Source of the DNA: Ramlibacter humi
GTDB taxonomy: Bacteria; Pseudomonadota; Gammaproteobacteria; Burkholderiales; Burkholderiaceae_C
DNA: 64,000 nucleotides
Assembly: GCF_004681975.1 (NCBI RefSeq)
Contig: NZ_SMLK01000004.1
Coordinates: 1 to 64,000, forward strand
Direction of reading: 5' to 3'
The notes beneath the pieces were generated by a model. The model was given only the letters and a program-made list of their open reading frames with translations. It was not told the DNA's origin and searched no databases. Of the stretch, positions 17,770 through 27,446 are shown one piece after another. The stretch's first letter is position 1; the number at the start of each line of letters is the position of its first letter. The position numbers and the translations under genes are program-made.

Positions 17770-18768
17770 TCAGGCCGTGGGCGCCGGACCTACGGGCTTC
17801 CGGTACAGCGCATTGCGCTTGGCGATCCGGAATCCGCAGGCTTCGTACAGCCGCGCGGCGTTGAACGCGCTTTCGCCGTCCACGCCCAGGGCCGACTCGT
17901 CCATGCCCGCGGCTTTCTGCGCGTGAAGCGCCCGTGACACCAGGGCGCGCGCCAATCCCTGCCGGCGCCACGGCTTGCCCACACTGATGAATTCGGTGAA
18001 GCCGCGCCTGCGACCCAGGGTCGCGTTCTGCTCCGCGTCGATCCAGGGCTTCACCTGGCCGGCGACCTGGTTGCTGGCCGCGTGCCACGCCACTTGCCAG
18101 AGGTGCGGTTGGCAGGTGCGGGCAGCCTTCCAGTGCTCGAAGTCCCCGGGGTCCGGTGGCGCGAAACCCCAGTGGTCGCGCAAAGCTTCCATGTGCGCGT
18201 CGAAGATCGCGCGGAGGTGTGCGGGCTCCACGGGCCTCGCTTCGAAACCGGGCGGCAGCGCGAAATCGGGGATGTCCTCGAGCGTGGGCCGCTCCATCTC
18301 GAGGAAATGCCGCACGACCCGGTAGCCCGAGCTCTCCAGCAGGTGCGCACGATCGCGCTCGCCTTCGGTCACCATCGCCTGGTGCAGCCACGCTGTCGCC
18401 CGCGGGTGCGCGGCGGCCACCTGCCGTGCATGGTCTTCCATGCAGCGCAGCAGCGCCGTTCCAACGCCCCGCCGGCGGAAATCCGGGTGGACGAACGCCA
18501 CCTGCGGCTGCACCAGGAAGCCTTCGCTCGTGGTGAACGGCCAGGTTCTCGCGTAGCCCACCAGCCGGTCCCCGATCTGCGCCATGACGATGCTGCGAAC
18601 GGGATCGAACGACGACATCGCCGCGTAGTCCGCGCGCATGACGCCGGCGGTGCGCACCATCGCGATGCCGTCCGCCGCGAAGCTGGCATTCGCAACTTCC
18701 GCCATCCGCGGGAAGTCGGGCTCGCCGGCGAAGGGCCGCAGCTGCACATCGGAAGCACGGTGGGTCAT
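17770..18768 (-). CDS. Tandem GNAT N-acetyltransferase
   Basis: A 332-residue protein with two GNAT folds. The first has the acetyl-CoA motif VHPDFRRRGVGTALLRCM (about 94-111), the second ISVGKPWRRQGLARALVSRA near residues 265-285. The substrate is unknown. Its ATG overlaps the TGA of the upstream phosphotransferase gene (ATGA at 18765-18768), so the two are translationally coupled. Pairing with an aminoglycoside-phosphotransferase-like kinase suggests small-molecule modification, but neither gene matches a named resistance enzyme. Confidence 0.82.
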   Translation of the reverse strand: MTHRASDVQLRPFAGEPDFPRMAEVANASFAADGIAMVRTAGVMRADYAAMSSFDPVRSIVMAQIGDRLVGYARTWPFTTSEGFLVQPQVAFVHPDFRRRGVGTALLRCMEDHARQVAAAHPRATAWLHQAMVTEGERDRAHLLESSGYRVVRHFLEMERPTLEDIPDFALPPGFEARPVEPAHLRAIFDAHMEALRDHWGFAPPDPGDFEHWKAARTCQPHLWQVAWHAASNQVAGQVKPWIDAEQNATLGRRRGFTEFISVGKPWRRQGLARALVSRALHAQKAAGMDESALGVDGESAFNAARLYEACGFRIAKRNALYRKPVGPAPTA

Positions 18769-19790
18769 GCGCGCAGGTCCAGCGCCTTCCAGGCCGCGAA
18801 CACTTCCGGCTGCTTGCGCAGCCAATCCACGGGGAACATGTTCGTGCCCCAGTGATGCAGGCGCCCGAGCCCCTCGCCGATGTTCCACAGGTGCCGCAAC
18901 TGCAGGAAGAGCGGCAAGGCCGCCAGGTCGCGTTCCGTGACCTCTCCCCCTTCTTCGCGGTACGCGGCGAGGTAATGCGTCCAGCGCTCGCGCAGGACGT
19001 CGTCGGCCTCTTTCAGCCCCTTGCGAAACAGGTAGGACCACGGAAGCACGCCGAGGTCGTAGGCGAGGAAGCCGGGGCCGGCATCGTCGAAATCGAAGAA
19101 CGCGGTCTTGCGGATGCCGGCCGATTCGCCGTGCACGTGGTTGTTGAACCCGTGCGTGTCGCCGTGGCAGACCGCGCGGGTGAGCCCGGCCTCGGCCGCG
19201 GCCAGTTCGTCGAGCAGGCCATGCACCAGGCCGCGGTACGTTGCCAGCAGTTCCGCGTCCAGCTCCGGATGCGCCTCGAGATAGCCCAGGGTCCTGCCCG
19301 CCAGGTGCTGGCCGTCCAGCACGTAGCGGCTTGGCGGGCCGGCGTAGTCACGCGCTGCCTGGTGGATGCGTGCCAGCCCCTGGCCGGTCAGCCCAAAATC
19401 CTCCAGGGTCTCGGGCACCGCGCCTTCGACATGGCGGAAGAGCGCCAGCAGGCGCGGCCCTTCGGGGAACCGCAGGGTGACGTGAGGGCGGCCGTCCATG
19501 CCCGGCACGGGCGCTGCCACTGCCGCGCCCCTGGCTTCCAGGTGCGCCAGCAGCGCGGCTTCGAAGTCGGCGTTGAACGCGCCGCGTGGGCGGATCGAGT
19601 ACAGGCGCGCCACGTAGCGGTCGCCGCCGGTGGACCGAACCGAGTAGTTGTCGTTGAGACCGCGGCGAATGAGGTGGCACCGCTGCACCGCGAAGCCATG
19701 GTGCCGCTCCACCCACCGCGCGACGGAAGACGCCGCGGCGGTGGTGTGGGTGGGAACGAGGTCGGCGTCGGGCTGCTCGGCGGTGGGCAT
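18765..19790 (-). CDS. Phosphotransferase of the APH / choline kinase-like fold
   Basis: A 341-residue kinase-like protein. The catalytic loop is CHGDTHGFNNHVH (Brenner motif HGDxHxxN), followed by the metal-binding FFDFDDAGPGFLAYDLG. The N-terminal lobe has IRRGLNDNYSVRS and YVARLYS. The family phosphorylates small hydroxyl compounds (aminoglycosides, homoserine, choline) or proteins, and the substrate cannot be assigned. ATG at 19790 gives a usual length. It is the first gene of an overlapping pair with the GNAT gene. Confidence 0.82.
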   Translation of the reverse strand: MPTAEQPDADLVPTHTTAAASSVARWVERHHGFAVQRCHLIRRGLNDNYSVRSTGGDRYVARLYSIRPRGAFNADFEAALLAHLEARGAAVAAPVPGMDGRPHVTLRFPEGPRLLALFRHVEGAVPETLEDFGLTGQGLARIHQAARDYAGPPSRYVLDGQHLAGRTLGYLEAHPELDAELLATYRGLVHGLLDELAAAEAGLTRAVCHGDTHGFNNHVHGESAGIRKTAFFDFDDAGPGFLAYDLGVLPWSYLFRKGLKEADDVLRERWTHYLAAYREEGGEVTERDLAALPLFLQLRHLWNIGEGLGRLHHWGTNMFPVDWLRKQPEVFAAWKALDLRA

Positions 19791-19837
19791 GGCGCATTGT
19801 CCATGCGCCGCCGCGCCCCGCGAAGCGACCCCGCGCG

Positions 19838-19999
19838 TTACGGCCTGCGGCCGCCGAAGACGAAGGCGACGACGGCCAGGACGATGAAGACGAAGAAGAG
19901 GATCTTCGCGATTCCCACCGCCCCGGCGGCAATGCCGCCGAAGCCGAAGAAAGCGGCGATCAGCGCGATGACGAAAAACACGACGGCGTAGTGCAGCAT
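19838..19999 (-). CDS. DUF1328 small membrane protein
   Basis: A 53-residue protein with two membrane helices joined by glycines ([20 protein letters not shown]) and ending FVFGGRRP, the pattern of the DUF1328/YtjA family often linked to envelope stress. The start is secure: AAGGAG lies six bases before ATG 19999 on the minus strand. It is a single gene in front of the APH-like gene. Confidence 0.85.
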   Translation of the reverse strand: MLHYAVVFFVIALIAAFFGFGGIAAGAVGIAKILFFVFIVLAVVAFVFGGRRP

Positions 20000-20160
20000 G
20001 TTCGACTCCTTTTCGATGGGCGCACCCGGCGGGTGCCGGCACTGGGGCCACCTTAAGACCGGCTTAACCCGCGGCCGATCAGCGGCGGGCGGTTCCGCCT
20101 GTCCGTGCCCTCGCGCTCGGCTGTAGGACGCCACCGGGCCGGGGCGAAGACAATCGCCTG

Positions 20161-21438
20161 GTGACTTCCCTTCCCTTTCGCGCCGCCGTCATCGGCGGCG
20201 GACCGGCCGGCCTGATGGCCGCCGAAATGCTGGCCCGCGAAGGCGTGCCGGTCGACCTCTTCGATGCCATGCCGTCCGTGGGCCGCAAGTTCCTGCTGGC
20301 CGGGCGCGGCGGCCTGAACCTCACCCACTCGGAACCGCCCGCCGCCTTCATCACCCGCTACGGTGATCGCGGCGATGCGCTGCGCGACGCGCTTTCCTCT
20401 TTCGGCGGCGACGAAGTCCGGCGCTGGGCGGCCGGCCTGGGCATCGAGACTTTCGTCGGCACGTCGGGGCGCGTGTTCCCCGCCGACATGAAGGCCGCGC
20501 CGCTGTTGCGCGCATGGCTGCACCGCCTGCGCGCGGCCGGCGTGCGGCTGCACACCCGTCACCGCTGGAAGGGCTGGGATCCCGCGACGGGCAATCTGCT
20601 CTTCGATGCGCCGGCAGGACCTGTCGTCCACGCCGCGGATGCGACCGTCCTGGCGTTGGGCGGTGCGAGCTGGCCGCGCCTGGGTTCCGACGGTGCGTGG
20701 GCGCCGCTGCTGGCCGCGCGCGGCGTCCCCGTCGAGCCGCTGCAACCCGCCAACTGCGGATTCGACGTGGCGCCCACGCGTCCAGGTGTTGCGGGCTGGA
20801 GCGATCACCTTCGCCGGAAGTTCGCGGGCCAGCCCATCAAGCCCGTGGCCGCGCGCCTGGCGACGCAGCCGCCCGAAGAAAGCCAGCAAGGCGAGTTCGT
20901 CCTGACGGAGACGGGCATCGAAGGCAGCCTGGTGTACGCCTTTTCGGCTCGGCTGCGCGACGAGATCGCGGCGAATGGCCGCGCCACCTGGCTCATCGAC
21001 CTGCTGCCGCAACACAGCCCCGCGCAGGTGCTGGCGGAAACCCGCCGCCCGCGCGGGCCGCGAAGCCTGTCCACGCACCTCAAGAGCCGGCTGGGCATCG
21101 CCGGCCTGAAGATGGCTTTGCTGCACGAGGTGCTGTCGGTGGAGCAGCTCAACGATCCCGGCCAGCTTGCTGCCGCGCTGAAAGCGCTGCCGCTGACGCT
21201 GGCGCGGCCCCGGCCCGTCGAAGAAGCGATCAGCACCGCGGGTGGCGTGCGCCTGGACGCGCTGGATGCCAACGGCATGCTGCGCGAGCTGCCCGGCGTG
21301 TTCTGCGCGGGCGAGATGCTCGACTGGGAAGCGCCGACCGGCGGCTACCTGCTGACGGCCTGCTTCGCCACAGGCCGCGTCGCCGGGCAAGGCGTGGCGC
21401 GGTGGTTGCGGGAGCGGCCCGCGCCGACGCCCGGCTGA
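20161..21438 (+). CDS. FAD-dependent flavoprotein, HI0933/TIGR03862-like
   Basis: A 425-residue protein. N-terminal dinucleotide-binding motif [20 protein letters not shown] (9-28), then [19 protein letters not shown], which is diagnostic of the HI0933-like family, and a C-terminal FAD motif [19 protein letters not shown] followed by [10 protein letters not shown]. Members are NAD(P)/FAD oxidoreductases of unknown substrate. The start is GTG 20161; the Shine-Dalgarno sequence is weak. It stands alone between DUF1328 (divergent) and MAPEG (convergent). Confidence 0.88.
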   Translation: MTSLPFRAAVIGGGPAGLMAAEMLAREGVPVDLFDAMPSVGRKFLLAGRGGLNLTHSEPPAAFITRYGDRGDALRDALSSFGGDEVRRWAAGLGIETFVGTSGRVFPADMKAAPLLRAWLHRLRAAGVRLHTRHRWKGWDPATGNLLFDAPAGPVVHAADATVLALGGASWPRLGSDGAWAPLLAARGVPVEPLQPANCGFDVAPTRPGVAGWSDHLRRKFAGQPIKPVAARLATQPPEESQQGEFVLTETGIEGSLVYAFSARLRDEIAANGRATWLIDLLPQHSPAQVLAETRRPRGPRSLSTHLKSRLGIAGLKMALLHEVLSVEQLNDPGQLAAALKALPLTLARPRPVEEAISTAGGVRLDALDANGMLRELPGVFCAGEMLDWEAPTGGYLLTACFATGRVAGQGVARWLRERPAPTPG

Positions 21439-21463
21439 CGACGGGTGTGAAGGCGCAAAGCCG

Positions 21464-21883
21464 TCATCCGGCAACCGATGCGGCCAGCAGCCTGCCCACC
21501 CAGGCGATGGCGATCACCACCTGGATGCAGAAGAACGTGAACCGCACGTTCACCGCCGGGACGCTGGTCGACGCAACGTGGACGGAGGACTGGAGCACGC
21601 GCGCGACGACGAGCCACGGCGCCAGCGGGTCCGTGAGTTCGTGGCGGCCGGAAACCGTTGCCACCAGCAGCAGGCCGCCGAAGACCGGCAGGCCTTCGAT
21701 GCAATTGGCGTGGGCGCGCGCCAGCCGCTGCATCAGCGGCGAGAGGTTGGCGTTGTCCGGAGTGAACCGGTTGGAAGGCATGCGCCCGGCCAGCACCAGC
21801 CAGGAACGCATCGCTTCCATGGCCACCAGCAAGGCCAGCGTCCACGCGATGAAGACGATGAGTGCGATCGCCGAGGCCGTCAC
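21464..21883 (-). CDS. MAPEG-family membrane protein
   Basis: A 139-residue, four-helix protein. The motif NLSPLMQRLARAHANCIEGL, with its Arg and the RAxxNxxE pattern, is that of MAPEG (membrane-associated proteins in eicosanoid and glutathione metabolism). Bacterial members are usually of unknown function, some with glutathione-transferase activity. It converges with the flavoprotein gene, 25 bases away. Confidence 0.85.
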   Translation of the reverse strand: MTASAIALIVFIAWTLALLVAMEAMRSWLVLAGRMPSNRFTPDNANLSPLMQRLARAHANCIEGLPVFGGLLLVATVSGRHELTDPLAPWLVVARVLQSSVHVASTSVPAVNVRFTFFCIQVVIAIAWVGRLLAASVAG

Positions 21884-22072
21884 GGGAGTTCTCCTGAAGC
21901 CGCTGTGAACGGCAGAGTCTGCCCCTGTGGGGCCGCAACGGGCAAGTCGGCCATGCGCGCCGCGCCGTCGCGTCGAGCAGCGCGCACAAATTCACGCGAT
22001 TCTTTCGACGGCCGAGTGCACGCCCTTCGCGGCCGCCACGCACGATCACCGGATCACGAACAGGAGGTTCCC

Positions 22073-22381
22073 GTGCGCAGCAACCGTCGCGTCTTTCTCC
22101 TCCAGGTCATCGCCGGCACCGGCGCGGTCGCGGCGACGTCCGGCGCCACCGCCCAGCAGAAGGTCGACCCCAAGGACCCGCAAGCCACCGCCCTCGGCTA
22201 TGTGGACGACACCACCAAGGCCGACACCAAGCGGTTCCCCAAGCACGCCAACGACCAGAAGTGCAACGGCTGCCAGTTCTACACGGCAGCCGCGAACACC
22301 AAGGAAGGGCCGTGCACGATCTTCGGCGGCAAGCAGGTCGCGGCCGGAGGCTGGTGCAGTTCCTGGGTGAAGAAGGCCTGA
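22073..22381 (+). CDS. High-potential iron-sulfur protein (HiPIP), Tat-exported
   Basis: A 102-residue precursor. Residues 3-10 (SNRRVFLL) form a twin-arginine-like signal that ends near ATA. The mature part has four cysteines spaced C-x2-C-x13-C-x13-C (KCNGCQFY, GPCTIFGG, GGWCSSW), which is the HiPIP ligand pattern for a [4Fe-4S] cluster in the periplasm. HiPIPs shuttle single electrons between the bc1 complex and oxidases or photosynthetic centres. GTG at 22073 has an excellent AGGAGGTTCCC site. It converges with the anti-sigma gene, 16 bases away. Confidence 0.95.
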   Translation: MRSNRRVFLLQVIAGTGAVAATSGATAQQKVDPKDPQATALGYVDDTTKADTKRFPKHANDQKCNGCQFYTAAANTKEGPCTIFGGKQVAAGGWCSSWVKKA

Positions 22382-22397
22382 GGCCGCGCCGCGGCCT

Positions 22398-23150
22398 TCA
22401 ATCGGCTGCCATCTGTCTCGCGAGCTGCGCCAGTTCCTCCCGGTTCAGGTCGGAGATCAGCCAGTGCGCCATGCGGTGGCGCGTCCAGTGCGCGACGTTG
22501 AAGCCGCGGCTCGAGGTCATGACGGGCGGATGGTCTGCCGTCGCGCTGGGCCAGGTGAAATCGTCCGCGACGTGCGGGCCGGCGCGCCACACCAGCACGG
22601 CCACGGGGCGTCCGTCCACGTAGTCGACACGGCCGCCGAGCAGAGTGCCACGGCCGGCCTGGGGCTCGGGCACATCGGGCGAGAAATCCAGCCGCGAGGA
22701 CAGCCAGGGTTTGAGCACGTGGTGCTCCGACGACGCGACGTCCACCGACCGTGCGCCCAGCGTCGCGCGCACGTGGCTCGCGACCACGTCGTCCTCGATC
22801 CGCTGCCCGGCCTGCAGCGGCAGCAGCGCCAGGTTCACCGCCAGCGCGGCCGCAGCCACCGCGATCGCAGCGCCGGCCCACCAGCGCAACGGATGCCGGC
22901 CGCGTTCCGGTCGCGGCCACGGCCTCGGCTTCGGCACGACGAGCGCCTGCACCCGGGCCCTGAGCTCCGGCGGCGCCTCGTGGTAGTCGGCCTGCCCGCG
23001 CAGCGCTTCGCGAAGGCGCTGCATGCCCTGGACCCGCGAGCGAAGCTCCGGATCGCCCGCGAGCCGCTCTTCCATCGCGAGTTGCGCCGCGAGCTCCAGT
23101 TCGCCGTCGACATACGCGTCGAGCTGCCAGCGGGATTCGGGATGGTTCAT
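22398..23150 (-). CDS. Membrane-bound anti-sigma factor
   Basis: About 250 residues. The N-terminal cytoplasmic part (SRWQLDAYVDGELE, then LRSRVQGMQRLREALR) resembles the zinc-less anti-sigma/zinc-finger fold, followed by one membrane helix (about 85-110) and a periplasmic sensor domain. ATG at 23150 overlaps the sigma-factor TGA (ATGA), so the partner is translated together with the sigma factor; this decides the start over 23162. It should hold the ECF sigma factor inactive until an envelope signal arrives. Confidence 0.85.
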   Translation of the reverse strand: MNHPESRWQLDAYVDGELELAAQLAMEERLAGDPELRSRVQGMQRLREALRGQADYHEAPPELRARVQALVVPKPRPWPRPERGRHPLRWWAGAAIAVAAAALAVNLALLPLQAGQRIEDDVVASHVRATLGARSVDVASSEHHVLKPWLSSRLDFSPDVPEPQAGRGTLLGGRVDYVDGRPVAVLVWRAGPHVADDFTWPSATADHPPVMTSSRGFNVAHWTRHRMAHWLISDLNREELAQLARQMAAD

Positions 23151-23716
23151 GCCTTCTCCCAACGTCTTGCGGGGACCGAGCGCAGCGCGGGCCGCGCATC
23201 CGGCGCCAGGGCTTCGCGCAGCAGGCTGCGGCCGCGCGCCAGCCGCGACATCACGGTGCCGATGGGGATATCGGCGATCGCGGCGATCTCGCGATACGAC
23301 AGGTCCTCAATCTCGCGCAGCACCAGCACCTCCCGGTACGGGAACGGCAGGCCCGCCAGCGCACGGTTGACCTGCGCGCGCTCGTCCTCGCGCGAGAGCA
23401 CGTTCACCGGCTCTTCGGCGATCGCGCCGCGCTCCGGCAAGCCCTGCTCGTCTTCGTCGTCCAGCGCCACCAGCTCGGCCGGATGGTTGCTCCTCATCCA
23501 GGCGAAGCACGTGTGCCGCACGATCTGCAGCAGCCACGGACGCGCATCGCCGCCCCGGAAGCTGCCGAAGTAGCACAGCGCGCGAAGGAAGGCCTCCTGC
23601 GCGACGTCCTTCGCGTCGTCGCTGTTGCCCGTCATCCAGCGCGCGAGGTTGTACGCCGCGTCCAGGTGCGGCAGTGCCGCCTGCTCGAAACGGTGAAGAA
23701 GCGCGGGGTCGGTCAC
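23147..23716 (-). CDS. ECF-type RNA polymerase sigma factor
   Basis: A 189-residue sigma-70 group 4 protein. Region 2 is AYNLARWMTGNSDDAKDVAQ followed by EAFLRAL, and region 4 is PYREVLVLREIEDLSYREIA followed by PIGTVMSRLARGRSLLRE. The start is GTG 23716. It overlaps the anti-sigma gene by four bases and diverges from the metallophosphoesterase-cupredoxin pair, leaving a 140-base divergent promoter region (23717-23856) where autoregulation would act. Confidence 0.92.
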   Translation of the reverse strand: MTDPALLHRFEQAALPHLDAAYNLARWMTGNSDDAKDVAQEAFLRALCYFGSFRGGDARPWLLQIVRHTCFAWMRSNHPAELVALDDEDEQGLPERGAIAEEPVNVLSREDERAQVNRALAGLPFPYREVLVLREIEDLSYREIAAIADIPIGTVMSRLARGRSLLREALAPDARPALRSVPARRWEKA

Positions 23717-23856
23717 CAGGGGCCTCGTGGTGCAGGGTTCTACCCGCGCGGGGCACGGTTTATTCCCGATGGCCGCGCCGGCGGCAGGGTCGGGGAATGC
23801 GCGGCCCGCAAGGCCGGTATTGCACGCATCGCCACCTCTTTTTTCAGGAGCTCGAC

Positions 23857-24750
23857 ATGGACCTGGTGCGACGGCAACTCCTGCGCTCGGCCTGCGGCGG
23901 ACTGGTTTACGCCTCGGCCCTCTTCCCCGCCTCGCGAGCGCTCGCGCGCGGTGCGGCGGGTGATTTCAACTTCGTGCAGCTCTCGGACCTGCACTGGGGC
24001 TATCCGGGCCCGGAAAACCCCGACGCGCGCGGCACCCTGCCCAAGGCCATCGCCGAGGTGAACGCGCTCGATCCGGCGCCGGACTTCATCGTGTTCACCG
24101 GCGACCTGACGCACACCACGGACGACCCTGTCGAGCGCCGCAAGCGGTTGCGCGAGGTGCAGGCCATGACGAAGGACCTGAAGGTGAAGGACCTGCGATT
24201 CATGCCCGGCGAACACGACGCATCGCTGGACAAGGGCCGCGCGTTCGGCGAATTCTTCGGGCCGGCGCACTACGCCTTCGACCACGAAGGCGTGCACTTC
24301 GTGACGCTGGACAACGTGAGCGACCCAGCGGCCCGGCTGGGCGAGGCCCAGCTCGGCTGGCTGGCCGACGACCTGCATGCACAACCGGCGGGCACGCCCA
24401 TCGTCGTCTTCACCCACCGGCCGCTGTTCGACCTGTACCCCCAATGGGACTGGGCCACGCGCGATGGACAGCAGGCCATCGACCTGCTGGCGACGCGCCC
24501 GGACGTCGTCGTCTTCTACGGGCACATCCACCAGGAACACCACCGCATGACGGGCGCCATCGCCCACCACTCGGCGAAGTCGCTGATGTTCGCGCTGCCC
24601 GCACCGGCGTCGCAGCCCAAGCGAACGCCGCTGCCCTGGGATCCCGCGCAGCCGTACAAGGGCCTCGGCTGGCGCGAGATCGAGGCGCTGCCGGCGCAGG
24701 CCCGCTATGCAATCACCGAAGTGCCGGTGCAGAAGGGGGCCGGGACATGA
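23857..24750 (+). CDS. Exported calcineurin-like metallophosphoesterase
   Basis: A 297-residue protein. A twin-arginine-like leader (VRRQLLRSACGG, cleavage near ALA) is followed by the metallophosphoesterase motifs: SDLHWGY, FTGDLTH, MPGEHD (the usual GNHD changed to GEHD), THRPL and GHIHQEH. The dinuclear metal ligands are therefore nearly all kept, with Glu in place of the usual Asn of GNHD. The substrate is unknown. ATG at 23857 follows CAGGAGCTCGAC. It overlaps the downstream cupredoxin gene by four bases and is divergent from the ECF sigma gene. Confidence 0.88.
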   Translation: MDLVRRQLLRSACGGLVYASALFPASRALARGAAGDFNFVQLSDLHWGYPGPENPDARGTLPKAIAEVNALDPAPDFIVFTGDLTHTTDDPVERRKRLREVQAMTKDLKVKDLRFMPGEHDASLDKGRAFGEFFGPAHYAFDHEGVHFVTLDNVSDPAARLGEAQLGWLADDLHAQPAGTPIVVFTHRPLFDLYPQWDWATRDGQQAIDLLATRPDVVVFYGHIHQEHHRMTGAIAHHSAKSLMFALPAPASQPKRTPLPWDPAQPYKGLGWREIEALPAQARYAITEVPVQKGAGT

Positions 24751-25115
24751 ACCGCATCGCACACCGGCGCGCATTCCTCGCGTACACCGGCGCGTTGGCA
24801 TTCGCGGGGCTCGCGGCGTGGACGTCCGCGGCGCCCGCGCGGCGTGTCGTACCCATGGTCGCGAGGAAATGGACTTTCGTGCCCGGCACGGTGCAAGCCC
24901 GCAAGGGCGAGGTCCTGCTGTTCCAGCTCACGGCGCCGGAAGTGCCGATGGGATTCAGCCTGCCCGACTTCAAGGTGCGCACCGACGTCGTGCCCGGCCA
25001 GCCCGCGACGCTGGAACTGGTGGCCGACAAGGCCGGCTCGTTCACCTACCTGTGCGACGTCTTCTGCGGCGAGGGACATGAGACGATGAACGGGACGCTG
25101 GTCGTGAGCGAATGA
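24747..25115 (+). CDS. Small CuA-type cupredoxin (cytochrome oxidase subunit II-like), exported
   Basis: A 122-residue precursor with the Tat-like leader HRRAFLAYTG and a cupredoxin domain ending CDVFCGEGHETMNG. That is the C-x3-C-x3-H-x2-M ligand pattern of the binuclear CuA site of cytochrome oxidase subunit II or nitrous oxide reductase, but no transmembrane helices or oxidase subunit I are present. It should be a soluble periplasmic electron carrier or copper-binding protein. Its ATG overlaps the TGA of the metallophosphoesterase gene (24747-24750), so the two are coupled. Confidence 0.88.
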   Translation: MNRIAHRRAFLAYTGALAFAGLAAWTSAAPARRVVPMVARKWTFVPGTVQARKGEVLLFQLTAPEVPMGFSLPDFKVRTDVVPGQPATLELVADKAGSFTYLCDVFCGEGHETMNGTLVVSE

Positions 25116-25266
25116 GATCCCGGCGATCGCCCTGCGTGCAGGCCCGCTCGATGATTTCACTTGAATCGATGCTCGCCGCGCAACGCCGCGGGATGGAATG
25201 GACGGCTCCAGGAGGTGCTGCCTAGACTGCATCCGTGCTCGATCAAGGCCGATGGAGGCATGGAAG

Positions 25267-26349
25267 ATGACCAGCTTCGCTGTGCGACGCATGGCAGCCC
25301 TCGCCCTGGTCCTGTCCGCGTGCGCCTTGCTCGCCTCCTGCGGCGTCAAGCCGGGCCCGCTGCACAACGCGGCGATCGCAGGGGACATCGAATTCGTGCG
25401 CAGCTGGATCCGGTCCGGCCGGCCCGTCGACGTCGACTCTTCCGAATATCGACACCACATCGAACACGGCTTCTCCTACATGGTGGGAGTCCGTCCGTTG
25501 ATGCTGGCGAGCGGGATGGGCCACCTGGACGTGATGAAGGCGCTGGTCGATGCGGGTGCCGACATCTACGCGGAAAGCGTGATGAATCCCGGCGACTGCG
25601 ACGGCTGCAGGTCCAACGCCTTCGACTACGCCGTTTACGCCGGCCAGGTCGAGGCCGCCCGCTACCTGTGGAGCATCTCCGACGGAAAGCGCCTGGGCAA
25701 ACGGCTGGAACAACAGCTGGCCCTCGCGTGCATGGAGAAGTGCAGGGATGGGGCCGCCCAGGATGAGACGACCAACCTCGCCCTCTTCCTTGCCAGCATC
25801 GCCTCCGACCAGGCGTTGGGCCGCGCGATCGGCCAGGTCGGTGCGCGGGACGGCGGTAGCGCCCAACTGGAGTTCCTGCGCGCCCACCGCGTCAGGTTCC
25901 CGCCCAATACCCTGCACCCCATCGCGACCGAGCCGACGTTCCGCATGTCACCCGCCCAGTTCAAGGATCACCTGCAACGGGCGGAACTGCTGTTGCGGCT
26001 GGGGGGCGATCCCAACAACCCCTACGGCGCCCGGCAAACCACGCCATTGATGCTGGCGGCAGGCGAGCAGAACCTCGATCTCGTGAAGCTCTTCGTCAGC
26101 CACGGCGCGAACGTCGACCAGCGCGGCCCCGGGGGCGAGAGTGCCGTCAGCTGGGCCGTGTCCTCGTGTCCTTCCAACCGCCGGGACCAGAAGGAGGAAC
26201 TGGACATGGTCAACTTCCTGGTCAACGCGGGCGCCCGGCCCACGGTGCCTGCGCGAACGGAACGGTTCCTGCGCGAAACCTGCTGCGCGCCGGAGCAGAG
26301 GAACTCGGAGTACCTGGGCGAGATTTGCCGCAAGCTCGGGGTGAACTGA
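25267..26349 (+). CDS. Ankyrin-repeat lipoprotein
   Basis: A 360-residue protein. ATG 25267 is chosen from GGAGG at 25254-25258. The signal ends in a lipobox, LLASC, so the mature protein is lipid-anchored. Ankyrin repeats are visible at [40 protein letters not shown] and [20 protein letters not shown], each followed by a GADI/GANV-type turn. A Cys pair near DCDGC and the C-terminal ETCCAPEQ suggest disulfides. It probably acts as a periplasmic scaffold, function unknown. The upstream 150 bases include TAGACT at 25224, a -10-like element. Confidence 0.75.
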   Translation: MTSFAVRRMAALALVLSACALLASCGVKPGPLHNAAIAGDIEFVRSWIRSGRPVDVDSSEYRHHIEHGFSYMVGVRPLMLASGMGHLDVMKALVDAGADIYAESVMNPGDCDGCRSNAFDYAVYAGQVEAARYLWSISDGKRLGKRLEQQLALACMEKCRDGAAQDETTNLALFLASIASDQALGRAIGQVGARDGGSAQLEFLRAHRVRFPPNTLHPIATEPTFRMSPAQFKDHLQRAELLLRLGGDPNNPYGARQTTPLMLAAGEQNLDLVKLFVSHGANVDQRGPGGESAVSWAVSSCPSNRRDQKEELDMVNFLVNAGARPTVPARTERFLRETCCAPEQRNSEYLGEICRKLGVN

Positions 26350-26456
26350 ACCCCGTGCCCCTCAGCCGCGTGCGCATAGTCATCCGTCGCATCGTCGTGT
26401 CGGAATGGCCGACGTCGGATGGGGACTACGTGCCTGGGCGATCATCGCCACCAACC

Positions 26457-27437
26457 ATGACCATCGTACTTTCCGTTCTCGACCTCGCCCCCATCACCGC
26501 GGGCGGCGACGCCGCGGCTTCGTTCCGCAACTCGCTGGCCCTGGCGCAGCGGGCCGAACGGCTGGGCTACCACCGCTACTGGCTGGCCGAGCACCACGGC
26601 ATGCCCGGCATCGCCAGCGCCGCGACGGCGGTGCTCATCGGGCACATCGCCGGCGGCACGAGCACGATCCGTGTCGGCGCGGGCGGCATCATGCTGCCCA
26701 ACCATTCACCGCTCGTGATCGCCGAGCAGTTCGGCACGCTGCAGGCGCTGTACCCCGGGCGCATCGACCTGGGGCTGGGCCGTGCACCGGGGTCCGACCA
26801 GGCCACGGCCCGCGCGTTGCGGCGCGACCTGGCCAGCGACCCCGACGCGTTTCCGCAGGACGTGGTGGAGCTGATGGACTTCATGTCCGACGAGCCGCGC
26901 CAGACGGTGCGCGCCGTTCCCGGCAAGGGCGCCAAGGTGCCGGTGTGGATCCTCGGGTCCAGCCTGTTCGGCGCGCAGCTCGCGGCGATGCTGGGCCTGC
27001 CCTATGCCTTCGCCTCGCACTTCGCGCCGGCGCAGATGATGCAGGCCATCGAGATCTACCGCGCCACGTTCAAGCCTTCGGCGCAGCTGGCCGAGCCGTA
27101 CGTGATGCTGGGGTTCAACGTGTTCGCCGCGCCCACCGACGAGGAAGCGCGCGTGCTGGCGACGTCGATGCAGCAGGCTTTCGTCAATCTGCGCACGGGG
27201 CGGCCTTCGCAACTGCAACCGCCATTTCCCGGTTACCTGGAGGCGCTGCCCCCGCAAGCTCGCGCGATGCTGGACGACGTGCTGTCCTGCAGCGCCATCG
27301 GCTCGCCGGCCACCGTGCGCGATGCGCTGCACGCGTTCGTCGAACGCACGGGCGCGGACGAACTGATGATCACCTCGCAGATCTTCGACCACCAGGCCCG
27401 CATGCGGTCGTACGAGATCGCGGCGCAGGCGGCCTGA
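26457..27437 (+). CDS. LLM-class (luciferase-like) flavin oxidoreductase
   Basis: A 326-residue TIM-barrel protein of the bacterial luciferase-like family. Typical marks are [35 protein letters not shown]-like text ([20 protein letters not shown]), [14 protein letters not shown], and a late [10 protein letters not shown]. It resembles the YhbW group, usually FMN-dependent monooxygenases of unknown substrate. ATG at 26457 fits the family N terminus. It is convergent with the MuiA-like gene. Confidence 0.88.
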   Translation: MTIVLSVLDLAPITAGGDAAASFRNSLALAQRAERLGYHRYWLAEHHGMPGIASAATAVLIGHIAGGTSTIRVGAGGIMLPNHSPLVIAEQFGTLQALYPGRIDLGLGRAPGSDQATARALRRDLASDPDAFPQDVVELMDFMSDEPRQTVRAVPGKGAKVPVWILGSSLFGAQLAAMLGLPYAFASHFAPAQMMQAIEIYRATFKPSAQLAEPYVMLGFNVFAAPTDEEARVLATSMQQAFVNLRTGRPSQLQPPFPGYLEALPPQARAMLDDVLSCSAIGSPATVRDALHAFVERTGADELMITSQIFDHQARMRSYEIAAQAA

Positions 27438-27446
27438 GACGCTGTC

